Shown here piece by piece: positions 24,105 through 32,798 of a stretch of DNA of 64,000 nucleotides (position 1 is its first letter; each line of letters starts with the position of its first letter). The position numbers were made by a program, and so were the translations under genes. The DNA lies in NCBI GenBank assembly GCA_013112685.1, contig JABFGC010000002.1, positions 2,924,902 to 2,988,901 of the forward strand, read 5' to 3'. This DNA is from Chloroflexota bacterium (GTDB lineage Bacteria; Chloroflexota; Anaerolineae; Anaerolineales; Villigracilaceae). Under the pieces are notes generated by a model that ran no database searches, was not told the origin of the DNA, and saw only the letters and a list, made by a program, of their open reading frames with translations.

Positions 24105-24797
24105 CTACGATTTTTCGACCTGCAGGAAGTCCAGTTCCACCGGCGTTTCGCGCCCGAAGAAACTGACCATCACGCGCACCTTGCTGCGTTCCATGTCAAT
24201 CTCCGAGACCACACCGCGGAAGTCGTTGAACGGTCCGTCAATGATACGCACGCGCTCGCCCTGTTTGAAGGTGACTTTCACCGTGGGCGCTTCCGCTTCC
24301 ATGCGCTTGACGATCTGAGCCACTTCCTCGGGGCGCGGCGGCGTGGGGTTGTTCCCCATGCCGACGAAGCCGGTCACGCCGGGGGTGTTGCGCACCACGT
24401 ACCAGGATTCCTCCGTGAGCACCATGTTCACCAGCACGTAACCGGGGAAGATGTGGCGTTCCACCGTGCGGCGCTTCCCGTCCTTGACTTCGATCTCCTC
24501 CTGGGTCGGGATGACCACGTCGAAGATCTTGTCCTTCATGCCCATCGTTTCGATGCGTTGTTCGAGGTTGTGGCGCACCTTGTTCTCGTAGCCCGAGTAA
24601 CAATGGATGACGAACCACGCCGGTCCCTCGACGGTCGCTTCGACGGGAGGAAGGTTGGAGGGAAGCTTCGCTTCGGGAGCAGGAGCAGGCGTCGGGTCCG
24701 AAACGGAAGCGGAACTATCCGCGGGAGCGGGTTGCTCCGCGGATGTCTCTTCCATCGGTTCCTCTTCGAACTGCTCTTGCGGTTCCTGCAATTCCAT
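24105..24797 (-). CDS. nusG: Transcription antitermination factor NusG, with acidic N-terminal extension
   Basis: The 230-residue protein has an unusual acidic and Pro/Ala-rich N-terminal extension of about 55 residues (QEQFEEEPMEETS). The NGN domain follows (AWFVIHCYSGYENKVRHNL; FPGYVLVNMVL; NTPGVTGFVG), then a C-terminal KOW motif (GERVRIIDGPFNDFRGVV). It binds RNA polymerase and links it to Rho or ribosomes. It is encoded 27 nt after secE in the standard order. Confidence 0.96.
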   Translation of the reverse strand: MELQEPQEQFEEEPMEETSAEQPAPADSSASVSDPTPAPAPEAKLPSNLPPVEATVEGPAWFVIHCYSGYENKVRHNLEQRIETMGMKDKIFDVVIPTQEEIEVKDGKRRTVERHIFPGYVLVNMVLTEESWYVVRNTPGVTGFVGMGNNPTPPRPEEVAQIVKRMEAEAPTVKVTFKQGERVRIIDGPFNDFRGVVSEIDMERSKVRVMVSFFGRETPVELDFLQVEKS

Positions 24798-24824
24798 TCG
24801 TTCCTCAATTTCCTGCTGACTTAC

Positions 24825-25043
24825 CTACAGCCCAAGCATGACATCCAGCAGTTGGGCGGCTGCGTAATCCACACCGGCGAGGAAAAGCCCCATGACCAGC
24901 ATGACCAGCAAAACGAGCCCGGTCAGGCGGCGCGCTTCGGGCCACGTGGGCCAACTGACCTTGCGAAGCTCCCCGGTGGTTTCGCGGAAATAACGCTGGA
25001 CGGCGTTTTCCTGTTTCCTGACTTTCTTTGCTTTCTCAGCCAA
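24825..25043 (-). CDS. secE: Preprotein translocase subunit SecE
   Basis: A 72-residue protein with a basic amphipathic helix (VQRYFRETTGELRKVSWPTW, the conserved SecE segment) and one transmembrane helix (LVLLVMLVMGLFLAGVDY). A TTG start with AAGGAG upstream is used. It stabilises the SecY channel. Encoded between tRNA-Trp and nusG, as in many bacteria. Confidence 0.95.
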   Translation of the reverse strand: MAEKAKKVRKQENAVQRYFRETTGELRKVSWPTWPEARRLTGLVLLVMLVMGLFLAGVDYAAAQLLDVMLGL

Positions 25044-25103
25044 GGCAATGCTCCTTCGTTATTTTACGGCTAAAACGCCGCTGGGCGCGGCGTTGCCTTG
25101 AGG

Positions 25104-25176
25104 CAGGCCAGGTAGGACTTGAACCCACAACCGCTCGTTTTGGAGACGAGTGCTCTGCCAATTGAGCCACTGGCCT
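25104..25176 (-). tRNA. tRNA-Trp (CCA)
   Basis: Minus-strand cloverleaf: acceptor AGGCCAG/CTGGCCT, D-arm GCTCAATTGGCAGAGC, anticodon stem CTCGT/ACGAG with loop CTCCAAA (anticodon CCA) and T-arm GGTTCAAGTCC. The 3' CCA is not encoded. It lies between rpmG and secE, the classical place for tRNA-Trp. Confidence 0.97.
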
Positions 25177-25251
25177 AAATCAGTGCCAAGGTTTCGGTGA
25201 CAGGTATCAGGCAAAGACTTGACACCTGACACCCGGAACCTGACACTTTTA

Positions 25252-25422
25252 TTACTTCGTTTCGCGGTGCGTCGTGTGCTTCCTGCAGCGCGAGCAATAC
25301 TTCTTGAGTTCCATCCGATTCGGATCGTTGCGGCGATTCTTCTCGGTGGTGTAGTTCCGTCCCTTGCAGTCGTTACACTGCAAGGTGATAACCGGACGAA
25401 CGTCTTTCTTCTTGGATGCCAT
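25252..25422 (-). CDS. rpmG: 50S ribosomal protein L33
   Basis: A 56-residue protein (MASKKKDVRPVITLQCNDCK...). It carries both zinc pairs CNDC and CSRC and so is the zinc-binding form. It ends RKHTTHRETK. Located between tuf and tRNA-Trp in the usual order. Confidence 0.95.
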   Translation of the reverse strand: MASKKKDVRPVITLQCNDCKGRNYTTEKNRRNDPNRMELKKYCSRCRKHTTHRETK

Positions 25423-25453
25423 TTTACTACCTAACTTTCAAAACTGCTAAATC

Positions 25454-26652
25454 TTATTCGAGGATTTTGGTGACGACACCGGCGCCGACGGTCAGACCGC
25501 CTTCGCGGATGGCGAACTTCGAACCCTGCTCCAACGCCACCGGCACGATCAACTCCACCGTCATGTTCACGTTGTCGCCCGGCATCACCATCTCCACCCC
25601 CTCCGGCAGCTTGATGTCGCCCGTCACGTCCATCGTGCGAATATAGAACTGCGGTCTGTACCCACTGAAGAACGCCTTGTGCCGCCCACCCTCTTCCTTC
25701 TTCAACACGTACACCTCCGCCAGAAACTTCTTGTGCGGCGTGATGCTCTTCGGCTTCGCCAGCACCTGCCCGCGCTCCACGTCCTCGCGTTCGATGCCGC
25801 GCAGCAACAACCCCACGTTGTCGCCTGCCATGCCTTCGTCCAACTGCTTGTGAAACATCTCCACGCCCGTCACCACCGAACTGCGCGTCTCGCGCAAGCC
25901 CACGATCTCCACCGGCTCGCCCACCTTGACCACCCCACGGTCAATGCGCCCCGTCACCACCGTCCCGCGCCCCTTGATCGAAAACACGTCTTCCACGCTC
26001 ATCATGAACGGCTTCTCGATGTCGCGCTTCGGCTCCGGGATGTATTCGTCAATCACCCGCAGCAACTCGCGGATCGGCGCATACTCCGGCGCGTTCGGAT
26101 CGGTCGAGGCGCTGTCCAGCGCCTGCTTGGCGCTCCCGCGCACAATCGGGGTCGTGTCGCCCGGAAAGCCCTGCTTGGTCAGCAGTTCGCGCAACTCCAA
26201 CTCCACCAACTCCAGCAGCTCCGGGTCGTCCATCATGTCCACTTTGTTCAGGAACACCACGATCGAGGGCACTTCCACCTGCGCGCCAGCAGCACGTGTT
26301 CGTGCGTCTGCGGCATCGGCCCATCCGGCGCCGCCACCACCAGGATCGCCCCGTCCACCTGCGCCGCACCCGTGATCATGTTCTTGATGTAGTCGCGGTG
26401 CCCCAGCATGTCTACGTGCGCGTAGTGCCGCTTCTCCGTCTGGTATTCCACGTGCGAGATGTTGATCGTGATCCCGCGCGCCTTCTCTTCCGGCGCGTTG
26501 TCAATCTGGTCGTAGGCTTTGAATTCCGCCTGCCCCATCATCGCCGCCACCTTCGTGATCGCCGCCGTCAGCGTCGTCTTCCCATGATCGATGTGCCCCA
26601 TCGTCCCCACGTTCAGATGCGGTTTGCTTCGGTCAAACTTTTCCTTCGCCAT
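25454..26652 (-). CDS. tuf: Elongation factor Tu (one apparent frameshift)
   Basis: All EF-Tu landmarks are present: GHIDHGKTTL (P-loop), GITINISHVEY (switch I), G3 as HVDMLGHRDY, NKVD (NKxD), GSAKQ (G5), and domains 2 and 3 ending GAGVVTKILE. One missing base near 26280 separates LLAR from VEVPSIVVF. The G3 region is unusual: the common DCPGHADY reads DMLGHRDY, keeping the catalytic His but replacing the Cys, Pro and Ala. It is preceded by three tRNA genes. Confidence 0.96.
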
Positions 26653-26697
26653 CTTCCGGTCTCCTTATTGGTTTACAAGAATGCTTCTCAGCAACTG

Positions 26698-26770
26698 AGC
26701 CCTCAACGAGACTTGAACCCGTGACCTCACCCTTACCAAGGGTGTGCTCTACCGACTGAGCTATGAGGGC
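26698..26770 (-). tRNA. tRNA-Thr (GGT)
   Basis: Minus-strand cloverleaf with acceptor GCCCTCA/TGAGGGC, D-arm AGCTCAGTCGGTAGAGC, anticodon stem CACCC/GGGTG, loop TTGGTAA (anticodon GGT) and T-arm GGGTTCAAGTCTC. It lies 45 nt upstream of tuf. Confidence 0.97.
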
Positions 26771-26821
26771 TTGACGTGCTGTTTTCCCTTGCGGGAGCGC
26801 CGGTGAACGTCCGGCGCAAGG

Positions 26822-26904
26822 TGGGCAGTGAAGGATTCGAACCTCCGAAGTCTTCTGACAACTGATTTACAGTCAGTCCCCTTTGGCCACTTGGGTAACT
26901 GCCC
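26822..26904 (-). tRNA. tRNA-Tyr (GTA)
   Basis: Class II tRNA with a long variable arm: acceptor GGGCAGT/ACTGCCC, anticodon stem ACTGA/TCAGT with loop CTGTAAA (anticodon GTA) and T-arm GGTTCGAATCC. It lies between the two Thr tRNAs. Confidence 0.97.
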
Positions 26905-26954
26905 ATGGTTATTGATAAAACGATCACCGACTTATACCTCAACCGGCAATCCAG

Positions 26955-27027
26955 AGCCGACGACGAGAATCGAACTCGTAACCGCCCGCTTACAAGGCGG
27001 GTGCTCTGCCGATTGAGCTACGTCGGC
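26955..27027 (-). tRNA. tRNA-Thr (TGT)
   Basis: Acceptor GCCGACG/CGTCGGC, anticodon stem CCCGC/GCGGG with loop CTTGTAA (anticodon TGT) and T-arm AGTTCGATTCT. It is the first tRNA of the Thr-Tyr-Thr-tuf cluster. Confidence 0.97.
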
Positions 27028-27168
27028 GAGGCATTAAGCGAGCAGATTATACCAAAACAATTCAGAGCGTCAAGTAATTTGGACGGCAATGAAGTTGAAA
27101 CGCGAATTGAAACCCGCCCCTTGACATCCAATCCCGATTCGATTATTATTTAGAACGGATGTTCTATT

Positions 27169-27976
27169 ATGGATAACGCGAACCGCTTTGCCCTGATGAT
27201 AGAAGCCCTGACAGAACTCGTGCAGGAGGAACAGATGCTTTCGACATCTGACGCGCCTCGGACTCCGCCGATGGCTGGCCTGCCGACCCTGAATTCTGTC
27301 CTCGCCGACCTCTCTCCCCTGCCGAACGAAGCGCTCTTCCTCGGCATGGCGGACGACGGTTTGCCTGTCCTCCTCAACCTGAGCGATCCCGTTCCCGGCC
27401 CCATCCTCATCACCGGCGACGGCGGCAAGCGGCAAGACGAAATTCCTGCAAACCATCGCGCGCGCCGCGGATATGCTCCACACCCCGGAACACGTCCAAT
27501 ACGGCGTGATCACCTCCCGTCCCGACGAATGGAAGTCCATTCCCGCCAGCCGCAACAACGCAGGCATTTACGACGTGCAGGGCGAAAACATCATTGAACT
27601 CCTGCAATCGCTGGTCGCCTGAGCGCACCGCAACAAGGGCGGAGATCAATCCGTCCTGCTGCTGGTTGACGACCTGGAGGCGCTCACAAACCTGGATGAA
27701 TCCTCCCAGCAAAACCTGCGCTGGCTCCTCCTGCGCGGATCGAGCCGCCGGGTGTGGTTGTTCATCACCTTGAACGCTTCAGCGGCGCACAGCCTGACGG
27801 ATTGGCTGGACTTTTTCCACACGCGCCTGTTCGGTCATGTCAAGGATGCGGAGGCTGCCTATCTTCTTACCGGCAATCGCAGTCACACCCTCGACCATCT
27901 GACCGCAGGCGTTCAGTTTGCCATGCGCGAGGACAGCCGCCTGTTGAGTTTCTGGCTCCCCGCCATTGGACAGTGA
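27169..27976 (+). CDS. P-loop ATPase of unknown role (frameshift plus in-frame TGA)
   Basis: Read across one extra A near 27427, the protein has a Walker A motif (GDGGSGKT) and a Walker B-like strand (LLLVDDLEAL), then a sensor-like strand (RVWLFITLNAS). A TGA at 27620-27622 stands where TGG would give SLVAWAHRNK. Both defects look like base errors because coding continues cleanly on each side to 27976. Repaired length is about 269 residues. Fold suggests a small AAA/FtsK-HerA-like ATPase; partner genes are not recognised beyond the small gene that follows. Confidence 0.6.
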
Positions 27977-27991
27977 AAGGCAGGTACGATT

Positions 27992-28228
27992 ATGCACACC
28001 GGAATGTTATGGTTCGATAACGACCCACGCACCACGTTGAACGTGAAGATCCAAAAAGCCATTGACTATTACAGCAAGAAGTTCGGGCGCGTCCCCGACC
28101 TGTGCCTCGTGCATCCCAGCATGTTGGAAGGCGGGCAAAAACAATTCGAGTTTGGGAAGATGGTCATCCGCCCCTATCGTTCGGTCATGCCCGGTCATTT
28201 TTGGATCGGCGTCGAGGACCAGAAGTAA
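27992..28228 (+). CDS. Conserved-looking small hypothetical protein
   Basis: A 78-residue protein (MHTGMLWFDNDPRTTLNVKI...) with an alternating helix/strand pattern (AIDYYSKKFGRVPDLCLVHP; GKMVIRPYRSVMPGHFWIG). It begins 15 nt after the P-loop ATPase and is probably co-transcribed. No family recognised. Confidence 0.7.
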   Translation: MHTGMLWFDNDPRTTLNVKIQKAIDYYSKKFGRVPDLCLVHPSMLEGGQKQFEFGKMVIRPYRSVMPGHFWIGVEDQK

Positions 28229-28278
28229 AATCGAGACCGCCCGCAACCTTCGCCGCGGACAATCTCGATTGTCCTTAA

Positions 28279-28312
28279 GCCTCCCGCATTACTGGCAGTG
28301 CGGGAGGTTATT
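28279..28312 (+). terminator. Convergent terminator between the small hypothetical gene and acpS
   Basis: A 9-bp perfect stem (CCTCCCGCA with TGCGGGAGG) with a 10-nt loop and short T-rich flanks, placed between two convergent genes. Confidence 0.7.
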
Positions 28313-28314
28313 CT

Positions 28315-28680
28315 TTAACCAACCGCCGCCGCGAACGCGATCGCCTGGGTTTCGGTATGGCTCAGACTCACTGACCAGACCGCCAAGCCCAATTGTTTTG
28401 CCAGCCTCTCCCCTTCCCCATGCAAAACCAGATACGGGGCGTTCCTTTCATCGGAACGGATTTCAATTTCCAGCCAGCCTACATCGCCAATGCCGCAACC
28501 CAATGCCTTCGCAACCGCCTCCTTGGCGGCAAAACGCGCCGCCAGCGAAGGGATGCGCCCTCCGCATTCACGCCGCTCGACCTCGGTGAAAACTCTCATC
28601 AGGAAGCGTTCTCCGTGCCGCTCCACCGCTTCACGCACGCGCGAAATCTCGATCAGGTCAACGCCGGTTCGCAAATTCAT
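28315..28680 (-). CDS. acpS: Holo-[acyl-carrier-protein] synthase
   Basis: A 121-residue phosphopantetheinyl transferase. TGVDLIEISRV holds the Mg-binding Asp, and RFAAKEAVAKALG contains the second metal/CoA signature (W/F-x-x-KEA). It ends with VSLSHTETQAIAFA. It transfers 4'-phosphopantetheine from CoA to acyl carrier protein. It lies 10 nt after the peptidase gene and is probably co-transcribed with it. Confidence 0.95.
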   Translation of the reverse strand: MNLRTGVDLIEISRVREAVERHGERFLMRVFTEVERRECGGRIPSLAARFAAKEAVAKALGCGIGDVGWLEIEIRSDERNAPYLVLHGEGERLAKQLGLAVWSVSLSHTETQAIAFAAAVG

Positions 28681-28690
28681 GTCGCCCCCA

Positions 28691-29976
28691 TTACGGTCCC
28701 GCTACGGCAATCACGAGGCGGTCCGGGTCTATGTATTTTCGCGCGGCTTCCAGCACGTCATCGCGGGTCACACTGCGGACAAGCGACTCGTAACGCTGGT
28801 AATAATCCATGCCGAGATCGTAACGGTGGATGTTTAGGATCGCGCTGACCATGCCGTTGTTCGATTCGAGCGAAAGCGGCAGGCGTCCGATGTAATTTGC
28901 CTGGCTGTCCGCCAGTTCCTCTTTCGTCACGCCGGATTTCACAAAACGGCGCAGTTCCTTTTCGATCAAACCAAGCGCCTTGCCCACATTCGACGGGTTC
29001 ACGCCCGCCGTCACCTCCCAACTGCCGGGACCCGTCCCCGCGTGCAGGCTGGAGTAGGCGTAATATGCCAAGCCGGATTTTTCGCGCACCACGCCGCCGA
29101 TGCGCCCCATCATGCCGAATTGCCCCAACACCGAATTGCCCAGAGATGCCGCCATGTAATCGGGACTTTTGCGCCTGGGTCCAACCACGCCCACGACAAT
29201 ATCGGATTGCGATTTTCCCCTTATCGGGTGGTGACGTTTCTTTGTCTTGCGGACAGCCTGAGCGGAGGAAGAGGCGGCGCTTCCTTCTGACCCGGAACCT
29301 GCCAGCCGCCCAGATAGCGTTCCACCTCCTCGACGGCTTTCTTCGGGTGGATCGCGCCCACAATGGCAATCACCAAGCCCCGGGGTCCATAATGGAGGCG
29401 GTGAAATTCCTTCATCTCGCTGCGGGCAATGGACTGGATTGTCTCCACGAAGCCGTCGGTCGGTCTGCCGTAGGGATGTTTCCTATACAGCATTTGCTCG
29501 AAGATGAGGTCTGCCATTTCGGCGGTATCCTGCGCGCGCAGGGCAAGCCCGGTGAGCAGTTGCGTGCGCAGACGTTCGATTTCATCGGCGGGAAAGACCG
29601 GCGTTTGCAGGGACTCGGCAAGCAGTTGAAGCAGGAGCGGTAAATCCTCCACCAGTGCCCGCCCGCCGAAGTTCGTGTTGTGCACGCCGGAGTCGAAGCC
29701 CATGCTGGCGCCTACCGATTCGAGTTCGTTGTAAATTTCGTCGAAGGTGCGCGTTTGCGTGCCGCGCATCAGCGAGGCTGCGACAAAATCCGCCAGACCG
29801 AGTTTCTCATCGCTTTCGAAGATCGCCCCGGCGGGAAGATACCCGCCAAACGAAACGGAGGGACTGTTGAAGTTCGAGCGCGCCAGGACGGTGATGCCGT
29901 TTGGAAGTTTTGCTTCGAGCACATCCTCGGGGCTGGGCAGGGACGATTTCACAAGTTTGAAGTTTGGCTTTGCCAT
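28691..29976 (-). CDS. M16 peptidase-like, non-catalytic subunit (frameshifted)
   Basis: The protein has the two-lobe M16B fold. The N-lobe lacks the zinc HxxEH (the position reads LADFVAASLM), while the C-lobe has the substrate-gripping segment HYGPRGLVIAIVG and GRIGGVVREKSGLAYYAYS. Frames change near 29270 and 29215; joined, the protein has about 428 residues. Its ATG directly abuts the TAA of the catalytic subunit gene (TAAATG), so a heterodimeric M16B protease is expected. Target peptides unknown. Confidence 0.85.
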
Positions 29977-31239
29977 TTACGCGCCCCTCCCGTTTGGAAT
30001 GTACGTTCCGACCACGCGGTAGCGCGGCTGGAGGTAGATCTGCGCCACACGCTGGACGTCCTTCGGCGTGACCTTCGCAAGTTTATTGAGGTAGGCGGTG
30101 TACCAGGAATAATCGGCGAACATTGCGGTGTAGCCCATCCAGAATGCCTGATGGGTGATGTTCTCGCTTCCATAGGCGAACACCGCGCGCGCCTGCTTGA
30201 CCGCACGTTTGATTTCTTCATCGGGAACGGGCTCATCCTGAAGTTTTTTGATTTCGTCGCCGAGAACGGAGAGGGCTTCCTCGGTTTTTCGGTCTGGGCG
30301 GTGTGTGATGGTGATGCGATACAGATACGGGTCAATGGTGGATTCCGACCAGCCGGAGACATCCACTGCAAATTCCCTATCCACCAGCGCGCGATAGAGG
30401 CGGGAGGTTTTGTAGGAGAGTCCGCTGGCGCCGTTGAGCAGGCTTTCCAGCACCTGGAGCGGGAAATAATCCGGGTGGGTGGCGTTTGGAAAATGCCAGG
30501 CGACCTGGGTGAAAGCAGTTTCGCCGGGTCCTTCCACCACGAGGCGGATTTCGCCTTTTTGTTCCGGTTCCGGGCGGGCGATGCGCGGCGGGTTCGAGCC
30601 GTTGGGAATGGACTCGTACAACTCCCGGATGCGCTGGAGCATGGATTTCGTCTCGAAATCGCCGGCGATGGAAAGCACGGCGTTGCCGGGGACGTAATAC
30701 GTGCGGTAGTGGGCGTACAATTCGTCGCGCGTGATGGTCTTCAAGTCCGCCATGTCGCCGATGATGTCGTGATGGTAGGGATGCACGCGGAAAGCGGCGT
30801 GCTGGACCGCCTCGCTCAACAGGAAGGTGGGTTCATTCTCGCTGCCCTCCCGCTCGGAGATGATGACCGTGCGCTCGGACTCGACTCCCTTTTTGTCGAA
30901 GATGCTGTTCTGCATCCTGTCCGCTTCGAGGCGCAGGGCGAGGTCAATTTTACCGGCGGGCATGGTCTCATAATACCGGGTGGAATCGCGCGAGGTGGAT
31001 GCGTTCCAGCGTCCGCCGTCTCTGGAGATGGCTTTATCCAATACCCTGGCTGGGAATTTCTTCGTCCCCTTGAACATCATGTGCTCGGTCCAGTGGGAGA
31101 TGCCGGTCCTGCCGGTGGGCTCATCGCGCGAGCCGACACGGTACCAGATCCACGAAGAGATGATGGGCGCGGTGTGAATCTCCTTGAGCATCACCTTCAT
31201 GCCGTTTTTGAGCGTGACTTGCGTAACCGGATTCTTCAT
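29977..31239 (-). CDS. M16 zinc peptidase, catalytic subunit
   Basis: A 420-residue insulinase/mitochondrial-processing-peptidase-like protein with the inverted zinc motif HWTEH (HxxEH) near residue 49 and the downstream third-ligand glutamate region ERTVIISEREG. The C-lobe is complete. GGAGG lies 3 nt before the ATG. It forms an operon with the non-catalytic partner and acpS. Confidence 0.93.
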   Translation of the reverse strand: MKNPVTQVTLKNGMKVMLKEIHTAPIISSWIWYRVGSRDEPTGRTGISHWTEHMMFKGTKKFPARVLDKAISRDGGRWNASTSRDSTRYYETMPAGKIDLALRLEADRMQNSIFDKKGVESERTVIISEREGSENEPTFLLSEAVQHAAFRVHPYHHDIIGDMADLKTITRDELYAHYRTYYVPGNAVLSIAGDFETKSMLQRIRELYESIPNGSNPPRIARPEPEQKGEIRLVVEGPGETAFTQVAWHFPNATHPDYFPLQVLESLLNGASGLSYKTSRLYRALVDREFAVDVSGWSESTIDPYLYRITITHRPDRKTEEALSVLGDEIKKLQDEPVPDEEIKRAVKQARAVFAYGSENITHQAFWMGYTAMFADYSWYTAYLNKLAKVTPKDVQRVAQIYLQPRYRVVGTYIPNGRGA

Positions 31240-31272
31240 GTACCTCCAAAGTTAATTCATCCTGTTGAAAAC

Positions 31273-31300
31273 ACAGGCGGTTTGGGAACCGCCTGTGAGC
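31273..31300 (-). terminator. Terminator after the membrane hypothetical gene
   Basis: A 10-bp perfect stem (ACAGGCGGTT with AACCGCCTGT), loop of 4. On the minus strand a short TGTTTTC tract follows. It lies 9 nt past the stop of the leftward gene at 31309. Confidence 0.7.
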
Positions 31301-31308
31301 TAGAAAAT

Positions 31309-32163
31309 CTACGGGCAAATTCGCTCTCCATCCATGTTGACGGCATCGGGCACAAGGAAACAGTACAGGGGTTCGATCACTTCCTGCAAGCCGACGAAGG
31401 GTTCGTTCAGTTCCGTTTGCGAGAGCGGAATGTTGACCGGCACATCCAGCACAACGGGGACCTGGGTATCCACCGGGACGGTCAGATTGAGGAGGACGGG
31501 CAGGACGGTGCCTTGCGGCAGGGTGATGGTGGTGTTGGCGCGGGTGATATCGAGCACTTCGGAATTGATGGTGACGCGCGCGTTGGTGATGGTCACGTCC
31601 TGGCTGAGGACGACGTTCGTCTGCTGGTTGAGCGCCAGGTCGAACTTCACGGGGATGGACGTTTCCACTTTCACACTGGTCTGGATGTTGGCGCGTTCCA
31701 TTTTTTCGAAGTTTTCGTACAAACCGCCCGGCAGCCCCACGAGGCTTTTGCCGACATCCATGATGTAGTTGACGTCCAGCCCCAGGCGGTACACGCTGAC
31801 CACCAGCACGATCAAGATGACCGCCATGAGGATGTTAATGGTAAGAGAAATGATGCTTGCCATCGTCCAAAAGCGGGGAGCCCAAACGGAGGCGCCGCTT
31901 CTCGAAGCAGAATCAGGCTTCAGGTCCGCGGTGGAGGCGGGCTGTTCAATGGAAACCGGCTTGGGCTTGGATTTCTTTTCCTTGGGAGGAGGGGCATCCT
32001 TTTTAAGAGATTGTACAGGCGGATGGGGCTCGCCGCTGGTCTGCTTCGGCAGATTTATGATATCCCCAAGCGTTCTTTGAGGCAGGCGCGTGAGCGGAGA
32101 AAGGCTCCCCAGTAGTTTGCGAAACCTTTTGACAGGGTCTTCTTTGATGGGGTGGTCTGTCAT
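31309..32163 (-). CDS. Hypothetical single-pass membrane protein
   Basis: A 284-residue protein: a basic, Pro/Lys-rich cytoplasmic N-terminus of about 95 residues, one transmembrane helix (IISLTINILMAVILIVLVVS), and an outer domain of repetitive valine/threonine-rich beta strands (SIPVKFDLALNQQTNVVL; VPVNIPLSQTEL). No catalytic motif. Similar membrane-tethered beta-repeat proteins are common in Anaerolineae but unassigned; role unknown. Confidence 0.72.
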   Translation of the reverse strand: MTDHPIKEDPVKRFRKLLGSLSPLTRLPQRTLGDIINLPKQTSGEPHPPVQSLKKDAPPPKEKKSKPKPVSIEQPASTADLKPDSASRSGASVWAPRFWTMASIISLTINILMAVILIVLVVSVYRLGLDVNYIMDVGKSLVGLPGGLYENFEKMERANIQTSVKVETSIPVKFDLALNQQTNVVLSQDVTITNARVTINSEVLDITRANTTITLPQGTVLPVLLNLTVPVDTQVPVVLDVPVNIPLSQTELNEPFVGLQEVIEPLYCFLVPDAVNMDGERICP

Positions 32164-32294
32164 TGTGCCTCCTGTGCGAAACGATGCCTAATCTTAGCAT
32201 AGTTATCCCGCCTGATGGAGTGGTTTCGGCGTTCTCGATGCGCTCCGCGGTTGAGGCAAAACCCGTCCCATAACTCAGTTACTTACCTTACGCG

Positions 32295-32391
32295 GTAGGG
32301 GCGACCCATCCATGTTTTGCCAAATGCCTGGTGCAGGGCGACCCTTTCTTGCAGATGGGCTGCCTGTTTCCCCCAAACGGGTCGCCCCTAC
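32295..32391. repeat. MITE-like repeat, copy A
   Basis: A 97-bp unit bounded by 13-bp perfect terminal inverted repeats (GTAGGGGCGACCC / GGGTCGCCCCTAC), nearly identical to copy B at 56315-56412. CTTACCTTACGCG to its left and CGCGTAAGGTGAGT to its right extend the symmetry. Confidence 0.85.
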
Positions 32392-32470
32392 GACGAAATC
32401 GCGTAAGGTGAGTCAGGTATGCAAAGAAACCGCCATGACGCCGGGTTTTTTCGACTCTCCCTAATTCAAT

Positions 32471-32695
32471 GGGAAAGAGTCTAAACACGAAAGGCGCCAA
32501 GCCCACAAAGGGGGGAAGGGATGGATTCTTTCCTTCGTGGCCTGATACAAAAAAGGTTGGTTGCAGACCTGACAGGTTTTATCGTGTAGTGAGTCGATTC
32601 GGTTTCTGCGAATCAGAGTCGCGCTGGTTGATTATGGTTCTGTGGAAATGTCGCCACGGCGCCACGCGACGCCTGTCAGGTCTTTTTCATCCTTC
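32471..32695. repeat. Long inverted repeat, left arm
   Basis: About 225 bp, matching 34436-34658 in reverse orientation with only a few mismatches. Inside is a 12-bp palindrome pair (AGACCTGACAGG ... CCTGTCAGGTCT). The arms bracket the flavoprotein gene. Confidence 0.9.
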
Positions 32696-32798
32696 TGGAT
32701 CGGTCAATTAAGATGAAAACGATATGAGAACGTCTTGTGATTTGAGATTTTCTCAAATATAATTTTGAAGTTTGTTTCAACAACATGGAGGCTTGAAC

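Larger units (their letters stand above)
32164..32798. other. Repeat-rich intergenic region
   Basis: No gene is seen. It contains a MITE-like repeat (32295-32391), the left arm of a long inverted repeat (32471-32695), and the motif GCGTAAGGTGAGT (32401-32413) that recurs elsewhere. The last 25 nt hold the start region of the flavoprotein gene. Confidence 0.8.

Noticed and set aside
27620..27622. TGA recoding (selenocysteine or TGA=Trp) in the P-loop ATPase gene
   Set aside because: No SECIS-like hairpin was noticed, other genes in the window use TGA as stop (FHA-JAB junction, ABC permease), and the same gene has a second single-base defect. A base error is simpler.
29680..32115. Long plus-strand open frame of about 800 codons
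   Set aside because: It is antisense to two M16 peptidase genes and a membrane protein gene that have clear motifs and ribosome binding sites. High GC makes long antisense frames common.
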